DNA from: Musa acuminata AAA Group
Taxonomy: Eukaryota > Streptophyta > Magnoliopsida > Zingiberales > Musaceae
Length of the DNA: 64,000 nucleotides
Assembly: GCF_036884655.1 (NCBI RefSeq)
Contig: NC_088344.1
Location: 36,492,501-36,556,500 of the forward strand
Reading direction: 5' to 3'
Position 1 is the stretch's first letter, and each line of letters starts with the position of its first letter. The position numbers were made by a program, and so were the translations under genes. The notes below the pieces were generated by a model that saw nothing but the letters and a program-made list of their open reading frames with translations, ran no database searches and was not told the origin of the DNA. This document shows, in pieces, positions 38,701-51,224 of the stretch.

Positions 38701-41149
38701 AGGAGGGTGATGACTATCAGAAAGTGTCATTAATTGAAACTAAAGACCTGATGTGCCATGACAAAACAAGCACTTTTTCTAAGAGGACAAATTGACTACC
38801 AGAAAGTGTCATTAATTTGCAGTAAAAATCTGATGAGCTATGGCAAAGCAAGCACTTTTCTAAGTGTACAGTGCCAACCAGAAAATGTTAAGACTCCGGC
38901 AGGCAGATGCCTAGTTTAACTTCACAAGGCTAGTCTACAGTGTCATACATGGGAAAACATGGTAGCCAATCCTTTAATCATTACTTTGAGAAAGCAAATA
39001 TGCTCTGTTTCCTGTTGTAGGGTAAGCTAGTCTTAAAATCTCATCAGAACATGATTCAGCCATCACAATGCCTCACATCTGCTAAAAGTCTTAAATATGA
39101 TGGTTACTTCTTTACTCTTTAATCTCCACATTACTGAAAACAAGTAGCAAAAGGAAGAGTGCCCCAAATTTACATAGAAAATATCAGATAAATTAAACAG
39201 AATCTAAAGGATGTTTCTTCTCAATAATCTTAAATAAAAAAACAATGCACTTTTCTTTTGTGATGCAACCTCCCTCTCAGCAATTTTTTAGTTAATGCAT
39301 GTTCTTTGAGAATTCTGTAAATGATCAATCCATTTAAGAGCACCAAAATAGGCACAACAAAGAAAACCAGTCCATGTTTCGTTCCAGGTGAAACATACCA
39401 AAACTTTTGCGCTTCCAAAATCACATAGCTTGACTTGATGGGTAAGAGGATCTACCTGCAGAAGCTCTACTAATTGTAAAAGTCAAAGACTTTATTTGAT
39501 CAAACTTGACAAAATATATAAACTTTTAAGGCCATGGGAACTCACCAAAACATTTTGTGGTTTAACATCTCTATGGCAAACACCAGGAACTGTATGCATA
39601 TAAGCCAACCCTCTAAATATCTGGACAAATATCCAATTTAGCACTCTCATTCATGTGTCTGCAAAGAGTATCCACAGGCGACAAGATAAATATACCTGAT
39701 ATGTGTAAAGCTTCACGTAGATTAGCGGCATCCTTTGATTCACACTGCTGAAATGCCTTAGAACACGAAATAGTGTTTCCGGCACATATTCCATGACCAA
39801 GTTGAGAAAAAGCTCATCTCTGCTCGTGGTGAAGAAACAATGCTTTAGAGAGATCACATTCGGATGATCCATTGAGCGCATCAGCTGTAGCTCACGGTTT
39901 TTGTATCTCTGATCCTGCAACACCTTTTTTATAGCCACAGTCTCTCCTGTTTCCAAACATTTTGCCTGCCAAAGACAACAATCATGTTTGAAACCAAGGC
40001 ACTAAATGGTGCGACGGGTTTATGCAAGTCCCAGACAAAAAGTTAGCAAAAAACCTGAAAAACAATCCCAAATGAGCCAGCACCCACCACACGCTCAGCC
40101 ATGTAACTAATGGTCTGCAGCACAAGCAAAACAACTCACATTACCGATATACGATAGCAACCAATTTGCATCTCTATATAAAGCAGTTTAGTGGCTCCTA
40201 ACCTGCTTGGGTTCACCATTCTTGCCTCCAATGGTGGTGGAAATGATATGACCAGTGACCCCATCACTTCCTTCCATAACAGATGCTTGCTGTGGTACGA
40301 AGATAAAAAGGAGATCAATTTAGACTAATATTTCTATCTAAGCAAAAAAATATTAAAGCACCAAGCAAAAAGGTGAACTTTCAGAACAGTTGAAAACAAG
40401 CATGGTCACCAAAAAGTGAACTCGATTATAAGGCACTAAACATGTAGAAGTATACAGAGCTTACAAGGAACACTGGAGATATAAAGTTGGAGACCGAGGC
40501 AAGAACTCCACAGAACATCAAATAAGACAAGATCCCAGAAGTCCTCAAGATTGTTCGATAAAATGTGGCCACCCTTCTCCAGCAAATAGGAAATAGTTTG
40601 AAAAGTGAGCAAGTGATGTTGAAAAAACAGAATAAAAAATTGCTTAAGACCTTTTTCTGTTTTAGCCACAATTCTTGGATGCATTGAAGACAATGAAAGG
40701 AATTGCTACCTAATTACGATTAGAGCAAACGACAAGCCCAAATGGACAAGATTAGAGTAGAAACCGGGTGTGTCACCGCATGAGAATAACACACACAAAC
40801 TAGTACAGCAGAATAACAAATACATCAGATAGTTAAATCCATCGTTATCTTCTCTAGATTTAGAGAGAAAAAGGACGAGTTCGTACAAGAATAGATCAGA
40901 GGGGGGGGAAAGAACAAGCACAAATCAGATCCACCCGCCAAACTCAAAAAAATCCACAACAAGAACAGATTTTCCTGGCTCACTATGGGTAGGCACCTAT
41001 CGACACGCTCCGAAATCACAAGGCTCCAGCTCGAATCACCTCAAAGAAGCAACCTTTTTTCTTCATATTAGAAAACCGAGGAGGCAGGGGATTCGATCAA
41101 GGAAGACAAGAGACAAAGGGGAAGAAAAGGCTACCTTGCCTTCGGCCAT
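35742..41149 (-). CDS. SHAGGY-like kinase (GSK3, BIN2 subgroup), 377 aa, 12 exons
   Basis: Exons on the minus strand are 41149-41135, 40289-40203, 40114-40055, 39965-39696, 39620-39546, 39455-39399, 38372-38232, 38130-38080, 38002-37907, 37227-37144, 36897-36796 and 35837-35742. All are in frame with GT-AG. Ser/Thr kinase landmarks are [11 protein letters not shown], Lys67 in [13 protein letters not shown] (Asp162), DFGSAK (181-183), activation-loop Tyr197 in [14 protein letters not shown], and the TREE motif at 258-261 in [19 protein letters not shown] mutations stabilise BIN2. The N-terminus [28 protein letters not shown] and C-terminus ending LQMPGT match group II SHAGGY kinases, which phosphorylate BZR-type factors and repress brassinosteroid signalling. 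The first exon encodes only five residues (MAEGK). The leader upstream contains a (GAA)n run. Introns carry several local tandem repeats. Confidence 0.95.
36060..36350. repeat. Diverged duplication in the last GSK3 intron
   Basis: Two blocks of about 120 bases share ordered words: 'tccttattg', 'gacatccagacagaccctg' against 'ggcatgcagacaaagccctg', 'cacaact/gaact...ataaccacttacaattta' against 'catagccacttacaagttat', and 'atccgttg' against 'atcggctg'. The period is about 170 bases. It looks like an old local duplication. Confidence 0.6.
37849..37920. repeat. Tandem duplication (about 36 bases) of the end of GSK3 exon 9
   Basis: Two adjacent units share tgaaaaa-g, then 'aactaa', then 'cttgtgccatgg'. 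The unit at about 37885-37919 carries the real exon 9 donor (CAAG|GTTAG on the minus strand). In the other unit the donor GT is changed (CAAGATTAG), so it lies silent in the intron. Confidence 0.75.
38687..38892. repeat. Three-copy tandem repeat, about 80-base unit, in a GSK3 intron
   Basis: Units start with caagcactttt at 38687, 38767 and 38849. Each continues with a ctaag/ctagg stretch, then 'accagaaagtgtcattaatt' or a close variant, and a 'ctgatg(t/a)gc(c/t)atg' segment before the next unit. Spacings are 80 and 82 bases. Confidence 0.85.
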
Positions 41150-42881
41150 CTCCGCGGCGGGTACAAGGGCGTCGTGCTCCGGCAGCTGCGGATGATGAGA
41201 TCCCGGCGGCAGCGAGGCCGTTCGATGTGGTGGAAGAAGAAGAAGAAGAAGAAGAAGAAGAAGAAAGCGTTGCGGCGAAGACCCCACTCCCTTCAGATCG
41301 TCGTCGGCTCCATAGTTTTCCGGTGGAGGCCACTCGAGACCGTCCAATGTAATAAATGCGATGAATAAAAAACAATTCTTAAGAAAACGTTTCCAAAGGA
41401 AGTCTTTTCCTTCCTCTCCTCAGCGAACCGCGTTGTTTAACGTAACGGCCTTTCATAACCGTTACAATATTCGGACATCATGTACCGGCCGTTATTTTAC
41501 GGTTTCGAACCGGGCCAATTTTAGATCCGCAACTGATGACTCCGGTTTCCTAAAATCAGAAACAAGAACCGAAATCATTCCGGTTCGGGCGGTTCCAATT
41601 AGACTGTCTTTTTTTATTTTTAAAATATAAATAATTTAAAACTATAAAATTATTGATTCAAACTAATCAAATTCAATTTACAAAACGTTTTTGGATGGAA
41701 AGATATAATTTTTATTCATTATAGTTCTATAAATTTAAATTATCTTTGTTGATATCTCTTTATAGCTCTAAATGATGACAAGGCTGACAAAAAAATTTTT
41801 AATTCTATTAAATTGAATAAGTTAAAAATAAGACAAAAGATTAGACTGAATTTGATTTTTTTAACTAAATTTACGAATCATAAATAATTTTTATTATCAT
41901 GATTCAAGCTGATAGAAAATTGATATATGTCATAATCCATGATCCGAGTCTAATGGACTAATTAACCTATAACTTTGTGTGGTCTTAATCATCGATCAAA
42001 ATATTTAAGCTGAAGTTAAAAATAATACACTAATCAGAATCTTATAAATCAATATTAATCTTATCTATTTTCGATATGGGACTAATCGTTACGATCAAAC
42101 AAATAAATTTAAATACATAAACTCATATCAATAAATAATGTATTGATTTAGTCTTATAAATCAATCAACTCAAGTCATTTCACACTTATAATTTCAAATA
42201 GTTAAAGCTAACAGTCACAGCTTCCAATTAGTAGCATATGAAAGGAGGAGGATTGAGGAGTACATGGAAACCAGTGCAAATTGAGGTATATATCATCAAG
42301 TGGCAAATGATTGAGCAGAATGCTAGAGATTATTAATGGCTTTTCCACAACAGGGTGGGGCAAGAGTTGCATCTCCCTGCTGTCCGAGCTTGCTGTGGCC
42401 CGCATGACAACACATTGGCCCCGCCATGGCACAAAGGTTGTCCAAGGTGAGTGACACAGACAAAAGGATATTATGCTGCTCATGATAAGGAGATGATGCG
42501 CTTGGAAGTCTTTGTTCTACTTCATAAAGGCAAGTTGGACTAATTATCATTAACATCACTGTAATGCTTTCTGCAAACAGAAAACAGCAGCATTAATCTG
42601 TCACACAAGGTTGGGAGTCAAAGCAGGCAGATTCTTGCACAGGTAATCTTCCAAATGAAGGTAGAAAGGTTACTAGATTATATTACATGAACTCAACAAC
42701 TACTCCATATAAATAAACACTATATCGGAATCTAACTATACTTTTACGACTCTTACAGCAGTCCAAACAAATATATGACAAAGCTGTTTCACCGGTGAAA
42801 CCAAGTTTTTCATGAGACCTAGTTATTACTACCTAATGCTAATGCAATGTAGATTGATATAAGCAATGTTGAGTGCATACT
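41150..42881. other. Intergenic: GSK3 promoter and 3' region of the receptor-like kinase
   Basis: GC-moderate near 41150-41600 (GSK3 leader and promoter), then strongly AT-rich to about 42200 with no frames of note. The remaining 680 bases are 3' flank of the minus-strand kinase gene. No gene recognised. Confidence 0.6.
41237..41268. repeat. (GAA)n trinucleotide repeat in the GSK3 5' leader
   Basis: About ten gaa units on the plus strand, which read as (CTT)n in the transcript, 90-120 bases upstream of the start codon. CT-rich 5' leaders are common in plant genes. Confidence 0.9.
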
Positions 42882-45800
42882 TCAGGAGGTGGTGGTAGTA
42901 GTCTTGGCACAGACAGGTGTAGCTGGAGATTTCGGTGTGTGTAAGTTGGAACCACCGCCAATCTTTGCAGTCGACTTGTGCTTCACTAGAGGGACCAGGG
43001 ATTGGGCTACATCCGCCATCAGAGGCCTGTAATCGGCCTCTGGCTGCACACACATGGCAGCAATTGCGGCAACTTGTACGGCTTCTTTCAAGGAGTATTG
43101 CCCTTCCATTGCTGGATCCATAATTTGTGCAACCTTCTCTCGATCTGTCAGTCGAGGTAGAGCCTAGCATCATCACAAGAGAAAATTAGCCTAATCTGTC
43201 GAAACTAATGAAAGCACAGCCAACGCCTTTCTAAGCAAGCAGTTAATCTACAAGAGATGTATCACTGTTCTTTCTCTGCGAAAACAATGGTAACAAAATC
43301 AGGATAACATATATGATAGAATCAAGATGGTAGGAATGTTTTGTCTGAGCACCTGTGCCAGAATAGATCAACATCTGTTTGCAATCAGATTAAGTTAGCA
43401 TGCACTCATCTAAGTATATAGTAATTATTCATCTTGTCGCTTTGAGGGCATAATACACTGTAGATTAGCGGCAATGAGAAAATAGCACACTTACCCAAGA
43501 CACAAGAACACCTTCCCCAGGAGGTCTATTCATATCTACCGGAATTCTGCCTGTAAGCAACTCCAAGAGTACAACACCATAGCTGTAAACATCTGATTTT
43601 GTAGTCAAATGGCCAGTTAATGCATATCTGCAGAAGAAATAAGGAATTCAATTCAATAGGTTTAGAAAAACTTATTTTTTAAAAAAAATTCTTGGTCAGT
43701 TGTATCTGCTTAAATAACGCCACAATGCCATCAATCATAAGAACTTGAGATTAGTAGGTTTTCATATTTACTCTGGGGCCACATAGCCTTGGGTGCCTAG
43801 AACTCGTGTTGAAACATGGCCTCCAGCTTTTTCAGATCCAAATTTGGCCAAACCAAAATCTGAAACTTTTGCACGGAAGTTCTTATCCAAGAGGATATTG
43901 CTGCTCTTGAAATCTCGGTGAATTACTGGTGGATTGACTTCCTCATGCAAGTATTCCAGGCCTTTGGCAGCCTCAAGTGCTATTTTCATTCTCGTCTCCC
44001 ATTCCAAATTTGACACACCACCATAGGATCCTGAACATCCAACTCAAGCTGTGAATATTTTTCCTAACATCAGAAGCAAATGTACATGACTGACACCAGA
44101 TGTATAGATCATTCTCTGGCAAAAGCAATTACTTCGTGAGACACCTTGCAGCAGTTTATTAAAAATTTATCATTCTGACAACCCATAGAGATATCAAGCT
44201 CCTTTAAAATTAAATATCATATAGCTAAAGATGGCGTAGGAAGGGAAATACAAAAAGAAAGCTAGCTCTCAAAATGACGTCCATGAAATATCCCTGATTT
44301 CAATAAAACTTGTAAGGTTTTCTGATTCTTATGGTCACATCATCCTTGAAACAAGTTGCTGTGATGGATGTTACAAGTCATTAATAATGCTTTTGAGGAT
44401 CCATCCAAGAAATTATTGGTGTTTATAGGCTTTTAGTACTGTTCCTGCTTTCCTCTTTTGACATGAACTAGTACTAAAGGACATCAATAGCATTAGCCAT
44501 TGTGAACAACGACTTTTTGTCTAAATCCCATTATGCAACCTCTTACAAACTCTACTAACACAGTCAGATCCAATTCAAAATTCTCAAACTTGCCCCAAAT
44601 GAATTGTTTAAGATAGCAGTGTATGTGGAATCAAATCACCGGTTTTTAGTATTTTTGAAGCAGCTGATCCTGTTAATAATCCTTCAATGCTATTACAGTT
44701 GATACATGTCACTAAAATCCAACAAATCAGAAACAAAAGACTAGATTGCATACCCTGTACAAATGGTTAATTTTCTTGCATGGTAATATTGGTTTTCGCA
44801 TTGTGATAGATTAACCAATTTGTCCAAATGCTCAGCAAGAATGACTTCGAAACGAACTCATTGTCATCTTAATTGCAAAACTTTTCAATTTGCAATTGAT
44901 TGGTGCTCCCAAACAAACTCATCTACCATGATATTTCACTACAAATGCACAACTGTCTTAAAATTACCATAGAGATAATGTGCCTGCTATGGTCCATATT
45001 CCTTTGTCATCAACCACAAATTTCTAACTTCAATTTCATGTAGCTCCGAAGTGTCGTTCTGTTTTTCTCCTACTGCTATATGATCATACAAGATATCATT
45101 TTCAGTCATACATTTTTCGTAGCTGTCTGAAATAGCCGACCGGTTGATAGCATCATCCACCTACATTCTGACTACTGACATCATAATCCACCAATCGGCA
45201 ACATTATCTTCAGGGTTTCCATGACCCTTATTCCACCACCCAAAAATAAAATAAAATCTCTTCTCTTCTTGCATCCTATATCTTTTGCAATTCTACATGG
45301 TTAATTGTTTCAGCAATATACCAAGAAGGTTTTTTGGGGCATCAGTTGATATTTGGAACATATCACTGGGACTCAACATGTGTGAGACCTGTTTTTTTTA
45401 GACAATTTGAATATCTTAAACCATTTCACCTTTCACTTTCATATGTCTTTGTTTACCTATGCCAATTAAAATGAAACAAACACAAGATAATTGCAGGCAT
45501 GGAGGTTGAGATATAGGAATAAGATAATGATGCAAGTACCTTTGATCCTGTTGATTAAATAGCTGTACAACCTACTCCTGAATGTCTTTTTAATGACACC
45601 GAGAATTAGGTGATACAAACAGAGATACTTTATAATGCCAGGTTTTCTATGGGACAAACACTATAGAGTGGGGAACCATGATGAATTCACCCACCACGAA
45701 GACATGGTTCGGATTGACAAAGTTGATACATGACATCTAAATTGATAGCTATTGTTCCTAAAACCACATTTTTCTGGTTCCTATCCTCTTTGTTTTCTCT

Positions 45801-46757
45801 TTTTCTCCTCGTGAATTCTTGATTTACTTGGAACGCTTAAAGCCCTGGGCTATACAACAACGACAACAACAACAAAACCGTAAGTCCTAATTGATTGCAC
45901 TATGGCCTATGAGCTACAAAACATAGGCACATGCAACACCATAAATCATTTGAATGCAGCAATAATCTTGCCATACTAAGTGCTACCAACAACCAAAATC
46001 TAACTGTTTATCCCCCTACAATTCGATGTCATAACATTATTCGATTTACGAACAACCAGAAGTAATCATCGAATGCATCTTCACAGAAACAATGGCTTAC
46101 GTACCGCCGCCGGTTGGATACAGATGTTCCTGGAGGCTGCCGCTGGCCATGTACTCATAAACCAACAGCCTGTGACCACCTTCCGAACAGTAGCCGATTA
46201 GTCCGAGCAAATACGCCGACCGGAGTCGCGTCAGTAACTCCACCTGCATTCGATCCCAATTAGCTTCATTCTGAACAGTATAGATGCTGAGAGTAGAAGA
46301 CATCAAGAAAAGATGATCCCGAGGAAGAGATCACCTCCATCTTGAACTCCTCCTCCCCCTGCTTCCCGCCGCTGTCCATCAGCTTGACGGCCACTTTCCT
46401 CCCGTCGGGGAGGGCGCCCCTGTACACTGACCCGAAGCTCCCGTGCCCGACCACGTTCCCCTTCCCGAACCCGCATGTGGCGGCGTGCAGCTGCTTGTAG
46501 GCGAACAGCTGCACTCCTCCCCCACCTTTCCCCGCGGCCACCACAACCTCCACCTCTCCGCCGCCGGCTGCGGCCGCCTCCTCGTGATCCGCCTCTTCCC
46601 GGGCCTCGTTCTTGAAGGCCTTTCGACGCTGGGACACCTTGCTGCGTATGTAGCAGTAGTAGCCGAGGGCGACGACTAGGGAGGCGAGGGCGAGCACCGC
46701 GAGGACCACGATCACCACCAGCGCCACGCTCTCCTCCCTCCTCTCCTCCGCGTCCAT
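42882..46757 (-). CDS. Membrane-anchored receptor-like Ser/Thr kinase (At3g58690/PBL-like), 411 aa, 5 exons
   Basis: Exons on the minus strand are 46757-46335, 46243-46105, 44030-43772, 43627-43495 and 43163-42882; all are in frame. A short N-terminus precedes a single membrane segment at about 11-36 ([21 protein letters not shown]), then a basic juxtamembrane region and an Ala/Glu/Gly-rich linker. The kinase domain shows [13 protein letters not shown] (102-114), Lys125 in [15 protein letters not shown] (Asp227), DFGLAKFG (Asp245) and [26 protein letters not shown]. All catalytic residues are present, so it should be an active RD kinase. There is no extracellular domain, so ligand binding, if any, needs a co-receptor (inference). 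The sequence closely follows the Arabidopsis At3g58690 type. An upstream ATG at 46928 would add a signal-like extension; I prefer 46757 from family length. Intron 2 is about 2.1 kb. Confidence 0.92.
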
Positions 46758-47569
46758 TGGCGAAGCACTGACACAGTGACACTGATCCCTGCTCGAAGTT
46801 AGCAGGAGCAGAGCGATGTACACTACATTGATGAGACCGGAAGGAGGATGGTGAGAGGCATACCTACAAGATTGAAAAGACGACACAAAAGCTAGAGAGA
46901 GAGAGAAGGAGACAAAAGATTTAAACATGAAAAGCTTCGTGCATGGGACCTGTGAGTAGACAATGGCCCTTTGCCGAAGGCTGCAAAGGTCGAGTGTTTG
47001 CTAGCTATGGAGACTTCGCGTGTGGGCTTCAGCTCAGGGAAGATGACACGAAGCAATCGAAACATGACATTTCGACGATCTGGTCGTTCGTGATTCGAGG
47101 ATAAGCGTGTTCGATGCTCCGCTCATCGCGAGATCACAACCGGCCCATCCCGTTTCGAAATCAACGAGAGGGTTCATTTGCGCGGGACACTGTGCAGGTG
47201 CGGACACGCAGCAGGAAACCAGGGTAAGTTTACACGTTGTGAATCGTGCTTCATCATGCTTCTTCTTCTTCTTTGACCCTTCTCACAACATGGCATTCAC
47301 TCCCGATTAATAATATCAAAGATCTCGGGGATGATCATAAATTATCTCATTTAAGTAGCTAAAAAAGATCATCTCAACTGGGAAAAGGAAGGAAGGAAGG
47401 AAAGAGAGGAGCATTAGCAGGAAAAAGATTAGATGGTATTATTGACCATCAAATCCAAAATAAATGTACATGAAATGACTACAAGCTGGATTCAGCTAAA
47501 GCCTACATTTTCCTGTACTCTTTCTCTGCTCGATGATCCGAGTCTCGCCATTCTCCTCCTTCATCGGCC
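46758..47569. other. Intergenic region between receptor-like kinase and NAT transporter
   Basis: Promoter and 5' UTR of the minus-strand kinase gene and 3' flank of the minus-strand transporter gene. A short (GGAA)n run lies near 47385-47402. No gene recognised. Confidence 0.6.
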
Positions 47570-50500
47570 TCATCGAGGGGGAAAGAAGCGGTTCAGGTTG
47601 AAGGGGAGCGTGTAGAACTCCTCGTTCCTGCCATCTCCTTTGAACTTTCGAAACCTCGCCCACCACGGCATCCCTCGGTCACCGGCGGTGTCCTTGAAGT
47701 CAAGCGTGTTGTCCAGGAACACCGCGACGATCAATGCCACCGTTGGCGGAGAGGAGAAGATCGTGTTGATGTAGTCATTGAACTGCAGCAGCACAATGAA
47801 CACACATACGAATCCAGATTATTGACATGTTAATAATCTTCCTCCGAGGCTGGTGAGATGCAAACAAGCGCAAGTGATACGCACCCATTCTGCCTTGGTG
47901 TGGGCTGGACCGTGCTGTGCGCTCGCGGTGTAGCGAAAGAAGTACTGAGGAATGGATAGGCCGAGGAAGATGGAGACGCCCGTGATGAAGAGGTTGCGCA
48001 TGGAGTTCATGTTGGTGAACTGCAACAAGGAGAGCCCCACCGCAGCTGGAACAGAAACATCGATCATGATCTAAACACTGGTGTTTATCTGAAACCGGAG
48101 GAGAAGCAACGGGAGAACCTACCCACGATACCAAACAGAACACAGTAAACAGCAGCGAAGATGGTGAAGGGAATGGAGGCGAACAAAGCTCCAAATTTCC
48201 CTGTGCCAGACAGAGGAGGAGTAGCTTCAACATTACACCGTGATGCTGAAACCTAATTGACGGGTTCAGAATGGTTTGCTTGCTCATCACTCACCCAAGA
48301 TGGAGAAGAAGATCATGAAGCCAGCAGAGATCTGAATGACCCTCCGACTTCCCACCCTCGTTGATCCAAGAAGCCCCACATTCTCCCTGTTTGCTTGTGC
48401 TCGCAGTTAGTAATCTTCGTAATATTTATACTCATGATTCAGTGAATGTGCATCAGAACATCGTGAAATCTTACACTGACACAGTTGAACCGGTCGCAGT
48501 TCCGAAGAGTCCATCAAGAAGAACTCCAATTCCCTGTTAGTTCATGCGGCATGGCAGATATCAACACACAACTCGCTCGATAGATAGCTCATGATTAACC
48601 TGAACAGACATCTACCTGCCATCCAATGCCTCGGCTGAGAACGTAAGCTGGAGGCGGTGTTGCACTAGCGAGGCGGGCTGCAGCGTTGTAAGCCCCTGTT
48701 GACTTCAGCGAAACAAGAGACCATTTAGGTTAACGAGAACAAACGACGGGGACGGTGGTGTTCGACGTCGCTGATGCTTACCTCAATCATTGATACAAGA
48801 ACAGCAGCCATCATCCCGAAAGAATGGCCAGCATCAAAAGTTGGTGCACCCCATTGCAACGGGTACGGAATCTTTATCCTGAAAGCCTCCATGTGTTAGC
48901 CCAAAGCAAATGCAAGGCGTTACAGAGAGACCAAGGAAACAAGATGAGCTGGGTGAGTACCAGGGAGCAGAGGAGATGAGGTCGGCACGGTCAGTGCGGC
49001 AGTTGATTTGGGTGTGCTCGGGACGGTGCTTGTAGGCGCCGCCGACCGTGAGCAAGTGAGCATAAACCCAGATGATTGTGATGGTCAACAAAAGAGAGAA
49101 CCTCTCCAATATGGGCAGCCGTCTAACGTGCAGATGCTTCAGATACTGATCGAGTTCTCAGGTTTGGATCCCAAAGAGAAGTTGGAGGAAGACAGAAAAG
49201 GAAACGAATTGAAGTCAGTTGCATGATCTTCCATGGAGTTGCATCACCAAAGCATGCAAGATTCATCTGTACCTGAGAGGCCGCAATGAATAGGATGAGC
49301 ATCGGAACGCCAATCTCCACACATCTCCCAACCTGATGCATTCATTATCCAACTTAGGCTTCAGGATCGAATGCAATCTGAATTCTTGTCTTTTATTTTC
49401 AGAGTAATTATGTGGAGAAACATGCAAGACATGTACCAGAATGCACAGTTAGGATCTAAACGATTGACCTATCGAAGCTACAACAGCATCATGGCATGCA
49501 AAGCTCACTAATCTCTTCACGTCACAGATCTTACTGATGATATCCAAGAAAAAGAGAAGCAAAAGGAGGAGTACCACGGGGAATCCTCTGTCGAATAAAC
49601 CGAATCCTACCAGCGAGACCACCGGAACCATACCCAGAGGACTGAAAAATCTGAAACAAAAGCTTATGGTTAGCTCATGTTTCTGTGCATGTTTACAGAT
49701 TCCACAAGATCCATTTGATGGAGCGTTCGATGCTAGCTAAACTGCCAACTTGTTCTTCGTCGAGTGGCAACTGAGTTGGCTGATCCAAGCGATGATTACT
49801 TGAGAATTCATGGCTCACATATGCTGGATCACGCTGCCGGGCAATCTACCAAGAGACAAAGATACATCTAATGATCAAAGAGAAGCAGATGTACCTGGAG
49901 AAGATACCCCACAACTGGCTGTAACCCAGAACAATCTGAATGCAGGAAGACACGATTAAAGCTCCTTGTATTGCTCTCATGGTTTGGAGAAACCTCTGCA
50001 ACACAATCAAACCAATCCACAGAAGAATCTGACTGCAGATTTTTCTGCAACTAAAAGAGAGGGCTATATTGACCAAACAACTTGTCGACTTACTTCGTGG
50101 TCATCAGTTATCCTTGCCAGGGATGAGTCGTGAATTATGGATATGATCGGAACCACAAATGCGTATGAACCACCGACGATAGTCGGAAGGCGAGTCCCGA
50201 ACAGGGTTTGAAGCAATGTGTTTACGCCGGTCACGAACAGCAATGTCTGGACCACCCTGACCTTATCATCCTGCAGCAAGGACTTCACCATTAACCTCAA
50301 CAACAAGAACAAATCTTTTGTGTCTCTCTCATAAGGTTCGTCATCAAGGTGCTCCCATGTCCATTCTCTCGCATTCTCCTATTTCACTTCTTAAAGATTC
50401 TTTCTTTCTTTTATGTGAAGGAAATTTCAATAATTAGAAGGAAAGGGATTGTTCAATCATCAGAATCCAACGAAGTAGATGACTTGGAGGAGAAAACCAA

Positions 50501-50847
50501 AAAGGGCATACGGAGGAAACGAAATGGATGGGTTTTGATACACGAGTATGCAAGTCTTACGTCACTTCCTCCCATCAATGGTACCAGCAAGGTTGGGATC
50601 ATCACCGCTGCGCCCAACGCCAATATGTAATTCTGAAAGCCCAAAGATATGGCCTCTCCTGTAATCCAGTATGCGATCAGAATGCAAACATGTCAATACA
50701 TACCATTCAAACCGGAAAAGGAAGTCGAGAAGCTCAGTAGCAATCGGACGCACCCCAAGATGGATTGGAGTCGATGCAGTACTCGAATCCCTGAAGCTGA
50801 TCCATGGGCGGATGCGTGACGATCTCCTCCGGCTTGACTTCCGCCAT
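47570..50847 (-). CDS. NAT: Nucleobase-ascorbate transporter (NAT/NCS2), 525 aa, 14 exons
   Basis: Exons on the minus strand are 50847-50754, 50658-50561, 50270-50094, 49995-49895, 49650-49575, 49332-49273, 49145-48961, 48878-48782, 48702-48616, 48533-48475, 48386-48295, 48200-48123, 48045-47885 and 47782-47570. All are in frame with GT-AG. It is a multi-spanning plasma-membrane protein of the purine/xanthine/uracil permease family, with about 12 hydrophobic segments such as [17 protein letters not shown] and [19 protein letters not shown]. Family blocks seen are [35 protein letters not shown], and the NAT signature [10 protein letters not shown] at 346-355, fitting [QEP]-N-x-G-x4-T-[RKG]. 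The C-terminus ends [15 protein letters not shown]. Plant members transport nucleobases; ascorbate transport is unproven for most. Length and exon number fit the plant family. Confidence 0.95.
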
Positions 50848-51215
50848 CTCCAAGACCTACAGAGCTCCCGAACACCCAAACAGGCTTCCAAGAAAAATCC
50901 GACCTTTCTGAGATCTTCAAAATAGCACACCAAGAAGGAATTTTTCCGACTGTGCAGCGGATGAGGAATCCAGCAACAAAAGAAAAGGTTGGTCTTGAGA
51001 GGCAAAAAAAGCCGAAGAATTATTTGGTGAAAGCTGCGAGGAGAAAAGGAGTAGGCGTTGGAAAAGGACGCGCAGAGGATGAGGACGAACGAAAAGGAAG
51101 AGAGAGTGTGTCGTCGCTGGCAAGAGAAAAAGGGAAGAGGAGGCTGCGTCCGGGACAAAAACCACTATGCCACCCACTCACTCTGTTCCCCTTTTTATGT
51201 TTTCTCTCTCTCCCT

Positions 51216-51224
51216 GCTTTATAG
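51216..51224 (-). promoter_or_regulatory. Possible TATA box of the NAT gene
   Basis: On the minus strand the motif reads gctataaag, about 370 bases upstream of the NAT start. It is followed by a CT-rich stretch typical of plant 5' leaders. Assignment rests on position only. Confidence 0.3.

Noticed and set aside
46758..46928. N-terminal extension of the receptor-like kinase from an ATG at 46928
   Set aside because: It would add a signal-like stretch, but family members begin close to the membrane segment; kept only as an alternative start.
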